A DNA stretch of 64,000 nt from DAINPP01 sp963667315 (GTDB lineage Bacteria > Thermotogota > Thermotogae > MWEM01): the NCBI GenBank assembly GCA_963667315.1, contig OY763325.1:434001-498000 (forward strand), given 5' to 3'. The notes under the pieces were generated by a model. It was not told where the DNA came from and did no database searches. It saw only the letters and a list, made by a program, of their open reading frames with translations. Shown one piece after another: positions 1 to 7,963 of the stretch (position 1 is its first letter; the number at the start of each line of letters is the position of its first letter). The translations under genes were made by a program, and so were the position numbers.

Positions 1-589
1 ACGCCTCGAGCTTGTTATAAGCATCAGGATCTTCTGAAAAATTTAGTTTCAAAACACTACGGTTAATTTCGTCAATAAACCCTTTGAGTCCTTTTTGATA
101 TATTTTTCCGTCTAATGTTGTATGCCCTGGAGCTCTCTGCTCCATAAATTCAGTAAAAAGACCCGCTTCGTACATCAATTCCCATTCGGGCGTAACATGT
201 TCAAAAAGCTTACTTCTTATACTTCGGTCTTTCCAGAATGGAATGACTATATTTTCATAATCGTTAAATACTTTTTCAGATACAGTATAAGGTGTCATTT
301 TTCTCGTATTTAACGTTTTTAAATCTTTAATAGTATGACAGGTCAACTCAGGATAAGTCGGGACGCATTTTGGAAAAGGACCGCGTTCCCCGACTATTAG
401 TTCATCTTCTCCGATATAAATGGCTTGATTTTCACAGAGATACTTGAAAAACATGGCTCTCATCACGGGAATTGAAAACTTTCCGTAATATTGCCTGTAA
501 AATTCAGTTTCAAGCACAGCTCTTTCACTGCTTATAGATGGCTTTGCGTTAAAACTTAATTCTTTCAATCTTTTGATTCTTTCGTTCAT
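1..589 (-). CDS. glycyl radical enzyme, HypD-like, N-terminal part (partial)
   Basis: The frame opens at an ATG at 589 and runs off the window edge, so about 196 N-terminal codons are visible. An AAGGGGAT ribosome site precedes the start. The translation reads like the pyruvate formate-lyase / dehydratase superfamily: ISSERAVLETEFY near residue 20, DELIVGERGPFPKCVPTYPE around 70-90, and FTEFMEQRAPGHT near 160. These stretches most resemble trans-4-hydroxy-L-proline dehydratase (HypD) as I remember it, rather than true pyruvate formate-lyase. The catalytic Cys and the C-terminal glycyl-radical loop lie outside the window, so the substrate cannot be assigned. Its activase lies 10 bp upstream in the same operon. 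Family is secure; HypD specificity is an inference. Confidence 0.82.
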   Translation of the reverse strand, partial: MNERIKRLKELSFNAKPSISSERAVLETEFYRQYYGKFSIPVMRAMFFKYLCENQAIYIGEDELIVGERGPFPKCVPTYPELTCHTIKDLKTLNTRKMTPYTVSEKVFNDYENIVIPFWKDRSIRSKLFEHVTPEWELMYEAGLFTEFMEQRAPGHTTLDGKIYQKGLKGFIDEINRSVLKLNFSEDPDAYNKLEA

Positions 590-599
590 ACAATCCCCT

Positions 600-1511
600 T
601 TACCGAATTATTAGACCACTTGTTTTGAACTGTTCCTCAATTCGACGGAAAACCGAATCATCTCTTTTGACTTCTTTTAATTTGTACTGTAGTCCCAACC
701 TCTCGTATTTATTAAGCGCAAATTCATGATAATGAAGTAATCTGACGCTATGTGAATTATTCAATCCTTTGATAAAAGCAATAAATCCTTCGATATCATC
801 AGAATCGGTATTTATGCCCGGGATTAAAGGAATGCTGATGATGATATCAATATTCTTTTTGTCACATTCAACAAGATTTTTAAGGATCAGCTGGTTGGAT
901 ACACCGGTATAGTGTAAATGCTTTTCATCATTGACTAATTTCAGATCATACAGGAACGTGACGTCTTTAACATCTTTCAGGAGGTCCGTTTTGAAATAGC
1001 CCGATGTGTCGATACATATATTTATCTCTCTTTTTTTTAATTCTGAAATTAATTTAAAAAGAAATTCCGGCTGATAAAAAGGTTCTCCACCTGAAATTGT
1101 AACCCCGCCGCTTGAATCCTTATAGAAAAAAGCATCTTTTTCGATTATGTCAATGAGTTCCGTTACCCTATATCTTCTTGCTAAAGTGAAAATCGAATTA
1201 CTTGGACACTTTTCTATACAATTGCCGCACCCTGTACATCTTGAGAAATCTATCGATATCCCATTTCCCGTCATAGAAATCGCTTTCGAAGTGCAAATCT
1301 CTATACAAGAACCGCATCGAATACAGTCGGATTGCCTGTGATGTAAACGCAATTCATCCGAATTCATGATCAGATTTTCGAAGATCGCTTCAGGGTTATG
1401 ACACCATAAACACTTCAAAGGACAGCCGGAGAAAAAAAGAGTTGTTCTTATACCCGGACCATCATGTATTGAATAATGTTTAATATCAAAAAGATATCCT
1501 GATAATTCCAT
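600..1511 (-). CDS. glycyl-radical enzyme activating protein (radical SAM)
   Basis: A 303-residue radical SAM enzyme that would install the glycyl radical on the adjacent dehydratase-like enzyme. The CxxxCxxC cluster motif (CPLKCLWC) spans residues 30-37, right after the DGPGIRTT motif typical of activases. It is followed by a two-cluster ferredoxin insert (CIRCGSCIEIC and CTGCGNCIEKC), then SGGEPFYQPEF, the usual SAM-contact segment. The insert marks the activases of non-PFL glycyl radical enzymes such as HypD or glycerol dehydratase; short PFL activases lack it. The gene precedes its partner by 10 bp, so the two are probably co-transcribed. Confidence 0.93.
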   Translation of the reverse strand: MELSGYLFDIKHYSIHDGPGIRTTLFFSGCPLKCLWCHNPEAIFENLIMNSDELRLHHRQSDCIRCGSCIEICTSKAISMTGNGISIDFSRCTGCGNCIEKCPSNSIFTLARRYRVTELIDIIEKDAFFYKDSSGGVTISGGEPFYQPEFLFKLISELKKREINICIDTSGYFKTDLLKDVKDVTFLYDLKLVNDEKHLHYTGVSNQLILKNLVECDKKNIDIIISIPLIPGINTDSDDIEGFIAFIKGLNNSHSVRLLHYHEFALNKYERLGLQYKLKEVKRDDSVFRRIEEQFKTSGLIIR

Positions 1512-1592
1512 CTACAACCAACCTTTGATTTGCAATGATTCTAAAAAATCCAACTTCAGATTCATTCTATTTTACCATAATTTTCATAATAG

Positions 1593-2873
1593 TTAAAGGA
1601 ATGTATCAGAAATAAATTGCAAGGTTTCTTCATTATATTTCTGGATGATAATGTACTCCTTTTTACTAAATTCGTGGTATTTAAAATAATCTTCTTTTTG
1701 GAGTATCACATTAAATTTGTTTTGTATTCTATTTATTCGTGGGATTAAGTAGGAATTGTATAACGGTTCAGAAAAAGGATTTGAGAAATAATCCAGTTCG
1801 GATAAAGGAGCCTCTCCGATAAGTTTTCCTATACCTGTTCGTTCTGAGAATGCAATGAGTGATCTGACCAGTGGATATATTGAATATTTTGAAGTAAGAA
1901 AATACAAATTTCCTTGATAGGTGGTTTCCTGAGGAATGACAGCGATTTTGTTCCTCTCTTGAGAATATTTGGTATCCTGTTCGGGAATAAGTGCTTGTTC
2001 TTGATCACTTAAGAAAGATAGGAGTAATTGGACCATATAATAGTTTGTGTCAATTCCTTTGCACCCGGATATATCAACAATCAGGTTGTCTGGTTGTTTT
2101 TGAACAATATTTTCAAGTACGGTTCTCATTGAGTGAATTTTGTTGTTATCGTATTTAAGATCCAAGAGTTTGATGACGGTCATTTCATGGGTTTCTTGTA
2201 TGGATATAATTGCTGAGTCTCTTCGTTTTCGCCAGTTTGAATATTCATTCCATGGGACAGCATTGAGTGCCACTTCTTCAACCGTTGAATTCAATTTGTA
2301 TCGGATTTTATAATTTTTAGCTTTGAAAAATTCAGGGAAAAAGTTCATATAATCTCTTTCAATTGCCCAAAACATGCGTTCATCTTCAGTTGAGGCATAA
2401 ACAAAATCTGTAAAGAAGGACATAATTTCCGCTATGTTTTTTTCATTGATGGCGAGAATTTCAGCATTTTCAGGGATAACATTTCCAATTGATGAATCTA
2501 CCAGAACTGTTTGATCAACCATTAGAAAATCGACTGGCAAAACCGAAGCCGAGTAGAGGGTATCATCCCAAAAATCGACATAAGTGAAAGTATCTTCAAA
2601 TTCTTTGAAACAGGGGTTTATTTTGCTCAGATAATTATATTGCGTTGTAAAAACAGGAAGGATTTTGACTGCGTTTTGCATCTTTTCACTAAAATTCAAA
2701 TACGCTGATTGCGTCATTTGAGGGTGCAGTTTTTCTAAACCTGTTAAAAAAAGGTTGATTTCTTTCGTAAGTGCCGGTTGAAAGAGAAAATTCATCCATG
2801 ACATTGAAAAAAAATAAAGCAAAAGACCGATTACAATAAACGATGAAAAATAAACGATTAAAGTTTTTTTCAT
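1593..2873 (-). CDS. S41 peptidase-like protein, membrane-anchored, possibly inactive
   Basis: This 426-residue protein starts with one hydrophobic helix (residues 5-28) that probably anchors it outside the cytoplasm. The middle and C-terminal parts have the rhythm of the C-terminal-processing (S41) protease fold: LHPQMT near residue 50, VIPENAEILAINEKNI, LIVDISGCKGID in place of the usual LRGNGGG strand, and YFLTSKYSIYPLV followed by KLIGEAP where the nucleophile region would be. The SAxE nucleophile motif is not intact, so it may bind peptides without cutting them. It lies 11 bp after the MFS gene and is probably co-expressed with it. The family call is tentative. Confidence 0.5.
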   Translation of the reverse strand: MKKTLIVYFSSFIVIGLLLYFFSMSWMNFLFQPALTKEINLFLTGLEKLHPQMTQSAYLNFSEKMQNAVKILPVFTTQYNYLSKINPCFKEFEDTFTYVDFWDDTLYSASVLPVDFLMVDQTVLVDSSIGNVIPENAEILAINEKNIAEIMSFFTDFVYASTEDERMFWAIERDYMNFFPEFFKAKNYKIRYKLNSTVEEVALNAVPWNEYSNWRKRRDSAIISIQETHEMTVIKLLDLKYDNNKIHSMRTVLENIVQKQPDNLIVDISGCKGIDTNYYMVQLLLSFLSDQEQALIPEQDTKYSQERNKIAVIPQETTYQGNLYFLTSKYSIYPLVRSLIAFSERTGIGKLIGEAPLSELDYFSNPFSEPLYNSYLIPRINRIQNKFNVILQKEDYFKYHEFSKKEYIIIQKYNEETLQFISDTFL

Positions 2874-2884
2874 ATTATCCCCTC

Positions 2885-4045
2885 TTAAGATTTATATGGT
2901 TCAGGCTTTTTCCCTCCACTTATTTTATTTGAAAGATACCAAAGAAATAAAGGGATGAAAAGTAAAAACATGGCTATTGACAATATTCTGTATGATTCAG
3001 CGAGTCCAATGTATTGTACAAGGATCCCGCCTCCAAGATTTCCGAGTAGAAAACTTAATCCTTGCGTAATCATCCAGAATACAGTCTGTGACCTGTCCAA
3101 TTTATGGGTTGGCATTTTATAGTGTATGAAATTAAAAATAGAGAAATAGATGACGATATAATTCCATCCATGGAAAACGTTTGTCAACATCAGTTGTAAA
3201 GGGGTTTCCGCAAGAGGGGTCAGGAAAAGTCTGATACTCATCATCAATATTGCTGTTGCAACTAAAAATATAGTTCCGGTTTTTTTAATTATTTTGTTTG
3301 CAAAGAAAAGAAAAGGAACTTCTGAAATTGACAAAATGGCAAAACAAATTCCAACGGTATTTTCCGGAAATCCTTTTTCTGTGACAAGAACCGGTAAAAA
3401 AGTACCGCAGAAAGAAACACACATAATACCGAGTGTTGCGGCAATTAATAAAAAAGTTAGTGTTCTGTTATTTCCGGTTCCATCTGTTTTATGACTTTTT
3501 TTAATTGTGATTTCAACATCTGACAATCTCTTTGAAAAGAAAAGTGCAAGCAACAGCGCGAATGTAGAGATCAAAAACATAAAAGCGAAACTGATTTCGA
3601 ATAGGAAACCTGAAACGAATGAGATTGAAGAAAAACCGATAGTTCCTATTAATCGTGCCTTATCAAAATGGAGTCCCTTCTTCATTAATGAATTCATGAC
3701 ACCGGCTTCTCCGATTGGGATCACACCTGTTGAAAAAAATCCGAAGAAGATCAACGAGATGAATTTGGGAATAAAGCCCGGAAGAAAATAGACAGTCCAG
3801 CATAAAACGGCCGAAAATAACGTAATAGTTGTAAATGCTTTTCTATCACCGTATTTCCTTTTGATTGAAAACCAGAATGGATTCGACAAAAGAGATATTG
3901 AAGGAATTACAGCCATGAGAGCCCCGATCTGAACAGGTGAGAATTTCTGTGCTTCAAAAAACTGAGCCATAATATTGATCATTGCAAGATGAGAATAGAT
4001 AAACCATTCAACCAATGATTCGAAAAACATTTCCCACTTCCTCAC
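2885..4045 (-). CDS. major facilitator superfamily transporter
   Basis: A 386-residue protein with about twelve hydrophobic segments and no signal peptide. The first helix is followed by FSPVQIGALMAVIP, and a basic loop (KRKYGDR) sits between helices 2 and 3, as in the MFS_1-like / phenylpropionate-permease (HcaT-type) branch. The start is a GTG at 4045 whose first bases overlap the stop of the HAD gene (GTGA), so translation is coupled. The substrate cannot be deduced; the neighbouring HAD phosphatase and S41-like protein hint at a small metabolite or peptide rather than a drug, but that is a guess. Confidence 0.8.
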   Translation of the reverse strand: MRKWEMFFESLVEWFIYSHLAMINIMAQFFEAQKFSPVQIGALMAVIPSISLLSNPFWFSIKRKYGDRKAFTTITLFSAVLCWTVYFLPGFIPKFISLIFFGFFSTGVIPIGEAGVMNSLMKKGLHFDKARLIGTIGFSSISFVSGFLFEISFAFMFLISTFALLLALFFSKRLSDVEITIKKSHKTDGTGNNRTLTFLLIAATLGIMCVSFCGTFLPVLVTEKGFPENTVGICFAILSISEVPFLFFANKIIKKTGTIFLVATAILMMSIRLFLTPLAETPLQLMLTNVFHGWNYIVIYFSIFNFIHYKMPTHKLDRSQTVFWMITQGLSFLLGNLGGGILVQYIGLAESYRILSIAMFLLFIPLFLWYLSNKISGGKKPEPYKS

Positions 4046-4638
4046 TTAAGATTATGTATATAATAATCATGTAATTCTTTATATGAAGGTGTATGAACAC
4101 CGATGATTCCGGCTGCAGAAGCTGCATGAATATTTTTAATCGTATCATCAAAAAAGACTGTTTCGTTTCCTTTTAACTGATATTCATTAAGGATATAATC
4201 ATAGATTTCTTTGTCCGGTTTAATCATATTTATCCTTGCAGATACAACCATACCGTCAAAAAGCTTGAAAAATTCGAATTTTTCAACGGCCGTATCAAAA
4301 GCTTCTTTTTGAAAATTGGATAACACAAATAACCTGAACCCTTTTCCGGAAAGGTGTTTTAAAACTTCGACATTTTCCTGGATTGGGGGAAGATAGTCTA
4401 TAAAATTCGTTAGTGCGAATTCAATATCATTTTCAAGATGCGGGATATCTTTTGAAAAAATCTTAACCGCATCCTCTATTTCAAGCGCACCTCTATCGAG
4501 CTCCGCCCAATAGGGTGTATCCATCATATTTTGCTTAAGTATTTCTGCACGCTCTTTATCGAACATTTTTTCCAGAATACTCAAGGGATTCCAATCAAGT
4601 AAAACTCCGCCTACATCAAAGACCACATTTTTTATCAA
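4042..4638 (-). CDS. HAD-family hydrolase
   Basis: A 198-residue haloacid dehalogenase-like phosphatase. Motif I is altered at the nucleophile loop (VFDVGGVLLDW keeps Asp8 and has a Val where many members have a second acid-side residue, FDVGG being normal for this subgroup). Motif II is LFVLSNFQ, the conserved Lys is in KPDKEIYDYIL and the acidic motif is FFDDTIKN, so the active site looks complete. The start is a TTG at 4636-4638 placed 7 bases after GGAGGTG. It overlaps the MFS gene by four bases. The YjgH/YihX-like subgroup contains sugar-phosphate and nucleotide phosphatases; the substrate is unknown. Confidence 0.85.
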   Translation of the reverse strand: MIKNVVFDVGGVLLDWNPLSILEKMFDKERAEILKQNMMDTPYWAELDRGALEIEDAVKIFSKDIPHLENDIEFALTNFIDYLPPIQENVEVLKHLSGKGFRLFVLSNFQKEAFDTAVEKFEFFKLFDGMVVSARINMIKPDKEIYDYILNEYQLKGNETVFFDDTIKNIHAASAAGIIGVHTPSYKELHDYYIHNLK

Positions 4639-4687
4639 TCAAAACACCTCCGATTTTAACGATACAATGTTAGCATATAAATTTGAA

Positions 4688-4737
4688 AATTACAATAAAA
4701 GAGGGGTGCCATATGGCACCCCTCTTTTATTGTAATT
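4688..4737. terminator. 50-bp perfect palindrome, bidirectional terminator
   Basis: Two 25-base arms match perfectly with the centre between 4712 and 4713. The core (GAGGGGTGCC / GGCACCCCTC) is GC-rich and the outer part is AT-rich, so either strand gives a strong stem followed by a U-rich run. It lies at the end of the 48-residue gene, whose stop codon (4727-4729) is inside the right arm, and before the HAD gene. A rho-independent terminator fits best. Perfect symmetry over 50 bp is unusual. Confidence 0.85.
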
Positions 4738-4873
4738 CTGAAACCTTTATCCCTATAATCCTATCTTTTCCTACCTTCTTTTTTACTTTTATCTTTGCTT
4801 CTTTCTGATTGGAAGCCGTTACTTTCATAGATTTAATCTGATTGCCGTTCATAACATCAACTGTGAAATTCAT
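4727..4873 (-). CDS. small basic protein of unknown function, 48 residues
   Basis: The frame starts with ATG at 4873, preceded by AAGGGGGCG about 6 bases upstream, and ends with TAA at 4727-4729 inside a terminator palindrome. The product begins MNFTVDVMNGNQIKSMKV and is rich in lysine, with alternating hydrophobic and polar residues that suggest a small beta-sheet domain. No cysteine cluster, signal peptide or membrane segment is visible and I do not recognise the family. A good ribosome site, a clean fit between the FKBP gene and a terminator, and a stop codon buried in the terminator stem support a real gene. Confidence 0.6.
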   Translation of the reverse strand: MNFTVDVMNGNQIKSMKVTASNQKEAKIKVKKKVGKDRIIGIKVSELQ

Positions 4874-4968
4874 CTAATGCGCCCCCTTTTTGATTATGAT
4901 GAAATATATCGCATGTACCTAGTAAACAGACGAAAAAAACTATATATTTTTTCATAATCGGACGGATT

Positions 4969-5394
4969 TTATAAAATTTCTACCAATTTGATGGTGAAGA
5001 TAAGATCTCTTCCAACGAGCGGTGGATTGCCGTCAAGGACAACTTCATTACCGAGTATATCTACCACGGTAAATGTTGCCACACCTTGCTCTCCCTGGAC
5101 GTTCAGCATCATTCCGGGTTTTAACTCAAGGTCCTTTGGGAATTGTGAAAGATCGAAAACTCTTCTGAGTGTTTCGTCGTAATCTCCGTATCCTTCAGAT
5201 GGGGGGATTGTAACCGTGATTTCTTCCCCCGGTTCAAGTCCCTCTACCGCATTTTCGAACCCTTTAATAACCTGATTACCACCAATTTTGAATTCAAGCG
5301 GTTCTCTATCTCTTGAAGAATCAAATTCTCTTCCATCTTCAAGTTTTCCCGTGTAATGTACTTTTACCGTATCGCCTTTTTTAGCCTTTGCCAT
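4969..5394 (-). CDS. FKBP-type peptidyl-prolyl cis-trans isomerase, SlyD-like
   Basis: A 141-residue cytoplasmic prolyl isomerase and chaperone. The FKBP half is clear (VKVHYTGKLEDGREFDSS at 10-27, VIKGFENAVEGLEPGE, and PSEGYGDYDE). The inserted IF domain lies around residues 70-125. The segment DGNPPLVGRDLIF corresponds to the DFNHPLAGKDLNF motif of SlyD, with the histidine replaced by proline. The metal-binding histidine-rich tail of E. coli SlyD is absent, as in thermophile and archaeal short forms. It has its own extended -10 promoter and is divergent from the next operon. Confidence 0.92.
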   Translation of the reverse strand: MAKAKKGDTVKVHYTGKLEDGREFDSSRDREPLEFKIGGNQVIKGFENAVEGLEPGEEITVTIPPSEGYGDYDETLRRVFDLSQFPKDLELKPGMMLNVQGEQGVATFTVVDILGNEVVLDGNPPLVGRDLIFTIKLVEIL

Positions 5395-5431
5395 ATAATA
5401 CCCCTTTCAGTAAGTTTAGCTTTCTGATGGG

Positions 5432-5440
5432 ATTATAACA
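5432..5440 (-). promoter_or_regulatory. extended -10 promoter for the FKBP gene
   Basis: The minus strand reads TGTTATAAT here, a perfect extended -10, about 40 bases before the FKBP start. No good -35 hexamer is visible at the normal distance. Identical TGTTATAAT elements precede three other transcription units in this window. Confidence 0.5.
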
Positions 5441-5559
5441 TTAATCTTTGAAAGAGAAAAAGAACGTTGGAATTGGCGAATAGATGACGGGGCAATGTTT
5501 GAAAATAAGTTAGTAAAGGAAATATAATTGTTTTTGTTTATATTTTCTTTTTGATTAAA

Positions 5560-5568
5560 TGTTATAAT
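5560..5568 (+). promoter_or_regulatory. extended -10 promoter for the 5.6-19.3 kb operon
   Basis: TGTTATAAT lies 32 bases before the start of the coiled-coil gene. The -35 region is only AT-rich, consistent with extended -10 recognition. Together with the minus-strand element at 5432-5440 it makes this a divergent promoter region. Confidence 0.5.
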
Positions 5569-5599
5569 ATGGAAAGGAGCTATAATATAGAGGTATTTT

Positions 5600-5971
5600 A
5601 TGGATTTTATGAAAGATAAACTCAAAGAGATTCTAAATATTTCAGAGCAAATGCTTAATATGATGGATAATGGTTTTCCGCTGCCTGGAACAAAAAGCTA
5701 TGAAACCTACGTTTATTTGTTGGAGAAAAGGGAAGTGCTTATAGAGGACCTTAGAAATTGTGATGCGGAAAGGGATGTATCCACTGAAAAAACGCTCCTT
5801 CATAAAATTGAAAAAATTGAAACGCAAATGCTTTCTTTGCTTCGTTCTGAATCGGCTTCATTGAAGGCCGGCATCGAAACTATAGAGAAGGGTAAAAAAG
5901 CAGTAAAAAATGGATATCTGAATAATTCCGGGAAATATAAGGCAAAAAATCTTTTTTCGAAAAGGGGTTAA
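5600..5971 (+). CDS. coiled-coil protein of unknown function, FliT/FlgN-like in outline
   Basis: A 123-residue, highly charged, almost wholly helical protein with a GAGGT-type ribosome site before its ATG. It has heptad-like spacing through residues 1-95 and a short C-terminal tail (NGYLNNSGKYKAKNLF). Size, helical hairpin pattern and tail recall flagellar export chaperones of the FliT/FlgN type, but no other flagellar gene is in the window, so this is only a resemblance. It is the first gene of the long operon and ends two bases before the amidohydrolase start. Confidence 0.55.
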   Translation: MDFMKDKLKEILNISEQMLNMMDNGFPLPGTKSYETYVYLLEKREVLIEDLRNCDAERDVSTEKTLLHKIEKIETQMLSLLRSESASLKAGIETIEKGKKAVKNGYLNNSGKYKAKNLFSKRG

Positions 5972-5973
5972 AT

Positions 5974-7239
5974 ATGAAGAATAAGATTCTGAAAAATCTC
6001 ATGATTTATTCTGAAGATAAAGTAATAGAAAACGGTTTTATCATTATAGAGGATAATATCATTCAAGACGTTAAAGAAGGAGAATATGAGGGGCTGACAG
6101 ATGATTCGGAAGTTTTTGATTATAGCGGGGGGACATATCTTGCGATCCCAGGTTTGATTAACGCGCACACGCATTCCGGGATGGCACCTTTGAAATGTGC
6201 CGGTGACGATCTGCCGTTTGAAAAATGGCTTTTTGATACGATCATTCCTCTTGAGGATAAACTTGATGAAGAAATGATCTACCTTGCAACACTTATCTCG
6301 CAGATGGAGATGACACGGAATGGGGTCACGGCATTTGTCGACATGTATATGATGCTTGAAGAGATCATTCGGGCAGTTGATGAATTCGGTATGAGAGGTT
6401 ATATCTGCAGAGGTCTTGTTGATTCCGGTGATGAGGGTGGACGTTTACAAAAAAATATAGACGCTTTTGAAAAATATCATCTCTCTTCAAACGAGAAGAT
6501 TCACATTGGTTTTGGTCCTCATTCTCCTTATATGTGTTCAACTGATTATTTAAAAAAAGTGAGTGATGTTGCCAAAGGAAATAATGCGCTCATACATATT
6601 CATTTAAAGGAAACACTTTCGGAAAAAAAATCCTATGCGTTCAAGGATTTGGCAAAATTGGGGTTATTTGATACAAAAACAGTCGCAGCACATTGTGTTT
6701 ATGTTGATGACGACGATATTGATGTGCTTTCGGAGTATGGTATTTGTGTTGCTCATAATCCTTCTTCAAATCTTAAACTGGCGAATGGAATTGCCCCGGT
6801 CCATAAGATGCTTGATAAAAGGGTAAATATTGCACTTGGGACAGATAGTGTTTCGAGTAACAATAATCTTGATGTGTGGCGAGAAATGCTTCTGGTTTCT
6901 CTTTTACACAAGGGTGTAACAAAAGATCCTGTCTGTGTAGAGGCAAATGAAGCCTTAATGATGGCATCGGTTAATGCTGCCAGAGGACTTGGCTGGGAAA
7001 ATGTGGGTCTTTTGAAGAAAGGATACAAAGCGGACATTGCGATTGTAGATATGGATCATATCAATCTCTTTCCCAATAATGATACAATATCAAGTCTTGT
7101 ATATGCGGGGCGAGGTTCTGATGTTTATGAAACAATGATAGACGGTGTTTTTATTTATAAAAATGGTTGCTATCTGACAATTGATGAAGAAGCGATAAGA
7201 GGGAAATTTATGAAAAAATTCGTCAAATTGTACAGATGA
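5974..7239 (+). CDS. mtaD: amidohydrolase, probable S-adenosylhomocysteine / methylthioadenosine deaminase
   Basis: A 421-residue metal-dependent TIM-barrel deaminase of the TrzA/ATZ family. The first metal motif is NAHTHSG (His65, His67), followed by PLKCAGDDLPFEKWL, characteristic of the SAH/MTA deaminase group. Later come HIHLKET, HCVYVDDDD with the metal histidine, and LGTDSVSSNNNLD with the catalytic aspartate. Thermotoga TM0936, a member of this group, deaminates SAH and MTA to inosine derivatives. The same activity here would recycle the by-products of SAM-dependent enzymes, several of which are encoded in this operon. Confidence 0.85.
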   Translation: MKNKILKNLMIYSEDKVIENGFIIIEDNIIQDVKEGEYEGLTDDSEVFDYSGGTYLAIPGLINAHTHSGMAPLKCAGDDLPFEKWLFDTIIPLEDKLDEEMIYLATLISQMEMTRNGVTAFVDMYMMLEEIIRAVDEFGMRGYICRGLVDSGDEGGRLQKNIDAFEKYHLSSNEKIHIGFGPHSPYMCSTDYLKKVSDVAKGNNALIHIHLKETLSEKKSYAFKDLAKLGLFDTKTVAAHCVYVDDDDIDVLSEYGICVAHNPSSNLKLANGIAPVHKMLDKRVNIALGTDSVSSNNNLDVWREMLLVSLLHKGVTKDPVCVEANEALMMASVNAARGLGWENVGLLKKGYKADIAIVDMDHINLFPNNDTISSLVYAGRGSDVYETMIDGVFIYKNGCYLTIDEEAIRGKFMKKFVKLYR

Positions 7240-7260
7240 GTGTAAAGGGAAGATAGATTG

Positions 7261-7944
7261 ATGCAGTTTCTCTCTGAATTTAACCTTATGGATTTCATAA
7301 GGCAGATTTTGGTAAGATTGCCGGCAGTTTTACTTGCACTTTCTTTGCATGAGTATATACACGCGGTTGTTGCAGTCAAACTTGGTGATGATACGGCAAT
7401 TAAATTAAAGCGATATTCATTGAATCCATTTAAGCATATTGATCCGATTGGTTTAATCTGTTTTCTTGTTTTTAATTTTGGTTGGTCAAGGAGAATTCCG
7501 ATTAATACTCTGAAATTAAAAAATAAAAATAAAGATGTATTTTTCATCGTACTTTCTGCGCCAATCGCCAATTTCGTTGTCGCTTTAATCACCGGAATTA
7601 TTTTTTACGGACTGGGAATTCATAAGTACAGCTGGTTTTTTAATCCGCATCCATTATCCGCTCTGTTTTATATCAGTTATTTAGCAGATTTTATGGGATC
7701 TTTCATGATAGCCAATCTAGTTATTTCGGTTTTTAATATGATCCCAATAATGCCGTTGGATGCAGCTGAAGTTTGGTCTGCTTTTACCACATCAAAATAC
7801 ATGAATTTTGTTATGAAATATCAGATTTATGGTATTCTTATATTGTTGGTTACTATTGTGTTTGGATTAGCTCATATAATTATGAATCCGATAATCATTG
7901 GTTTTAATACGATGTTGATCAGTTTATCGCAGATGTTTGGTTAA
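7261..7944 (+). CDS. site-2 protease family (M50) membrane metalloprotease
   Basis: A 227-residue multi-pass membrane protein. The zinc motif HEYIH lies in the first membrane helix (near residue 30), and the third zinc ligand is in NMIPIMPLDAAEV, where the usual LDG is LDA. LSAPIANFVVAL is the conserved NPxAN-like segment. No PDZ domain is present, so it belongs to the minimal S2P class. I start it at ATG 7261 rather than the TTG just before, because the AAGGGA site is better spaced. The substrate is unknown. Confidence 0.85.
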   Translation: MQFLSEFNLMDFIRQILVRLPAVLLALSLHEYIHAVVAVKLGDDTAIKLKRYSLNPFKHIDPIGLICFLVFNFGWSRRIPINTLKLKNKNKDVFFIVLSAPIANFVVALITGIIFYGLGIHKYSWFFNPHPLSALFYISYLADFMGSFMIANLVISVFNMIPIMPLDAAEVWSAFTTSKYMNFVMKYQIYGILILLVTIVFGLAHIIMNPIIIGFNTMLISLSQMFG

Positions 7945-7963
7945 ATGGAGGTGTTTGTTCATT

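Noticed and set aside
5416..5625. 69-codon minus-strand frame in the divergent promoter region
   Set aside because: It covers two good promoters and the start of the coiled-coil gene, and lacks a ribosome site.
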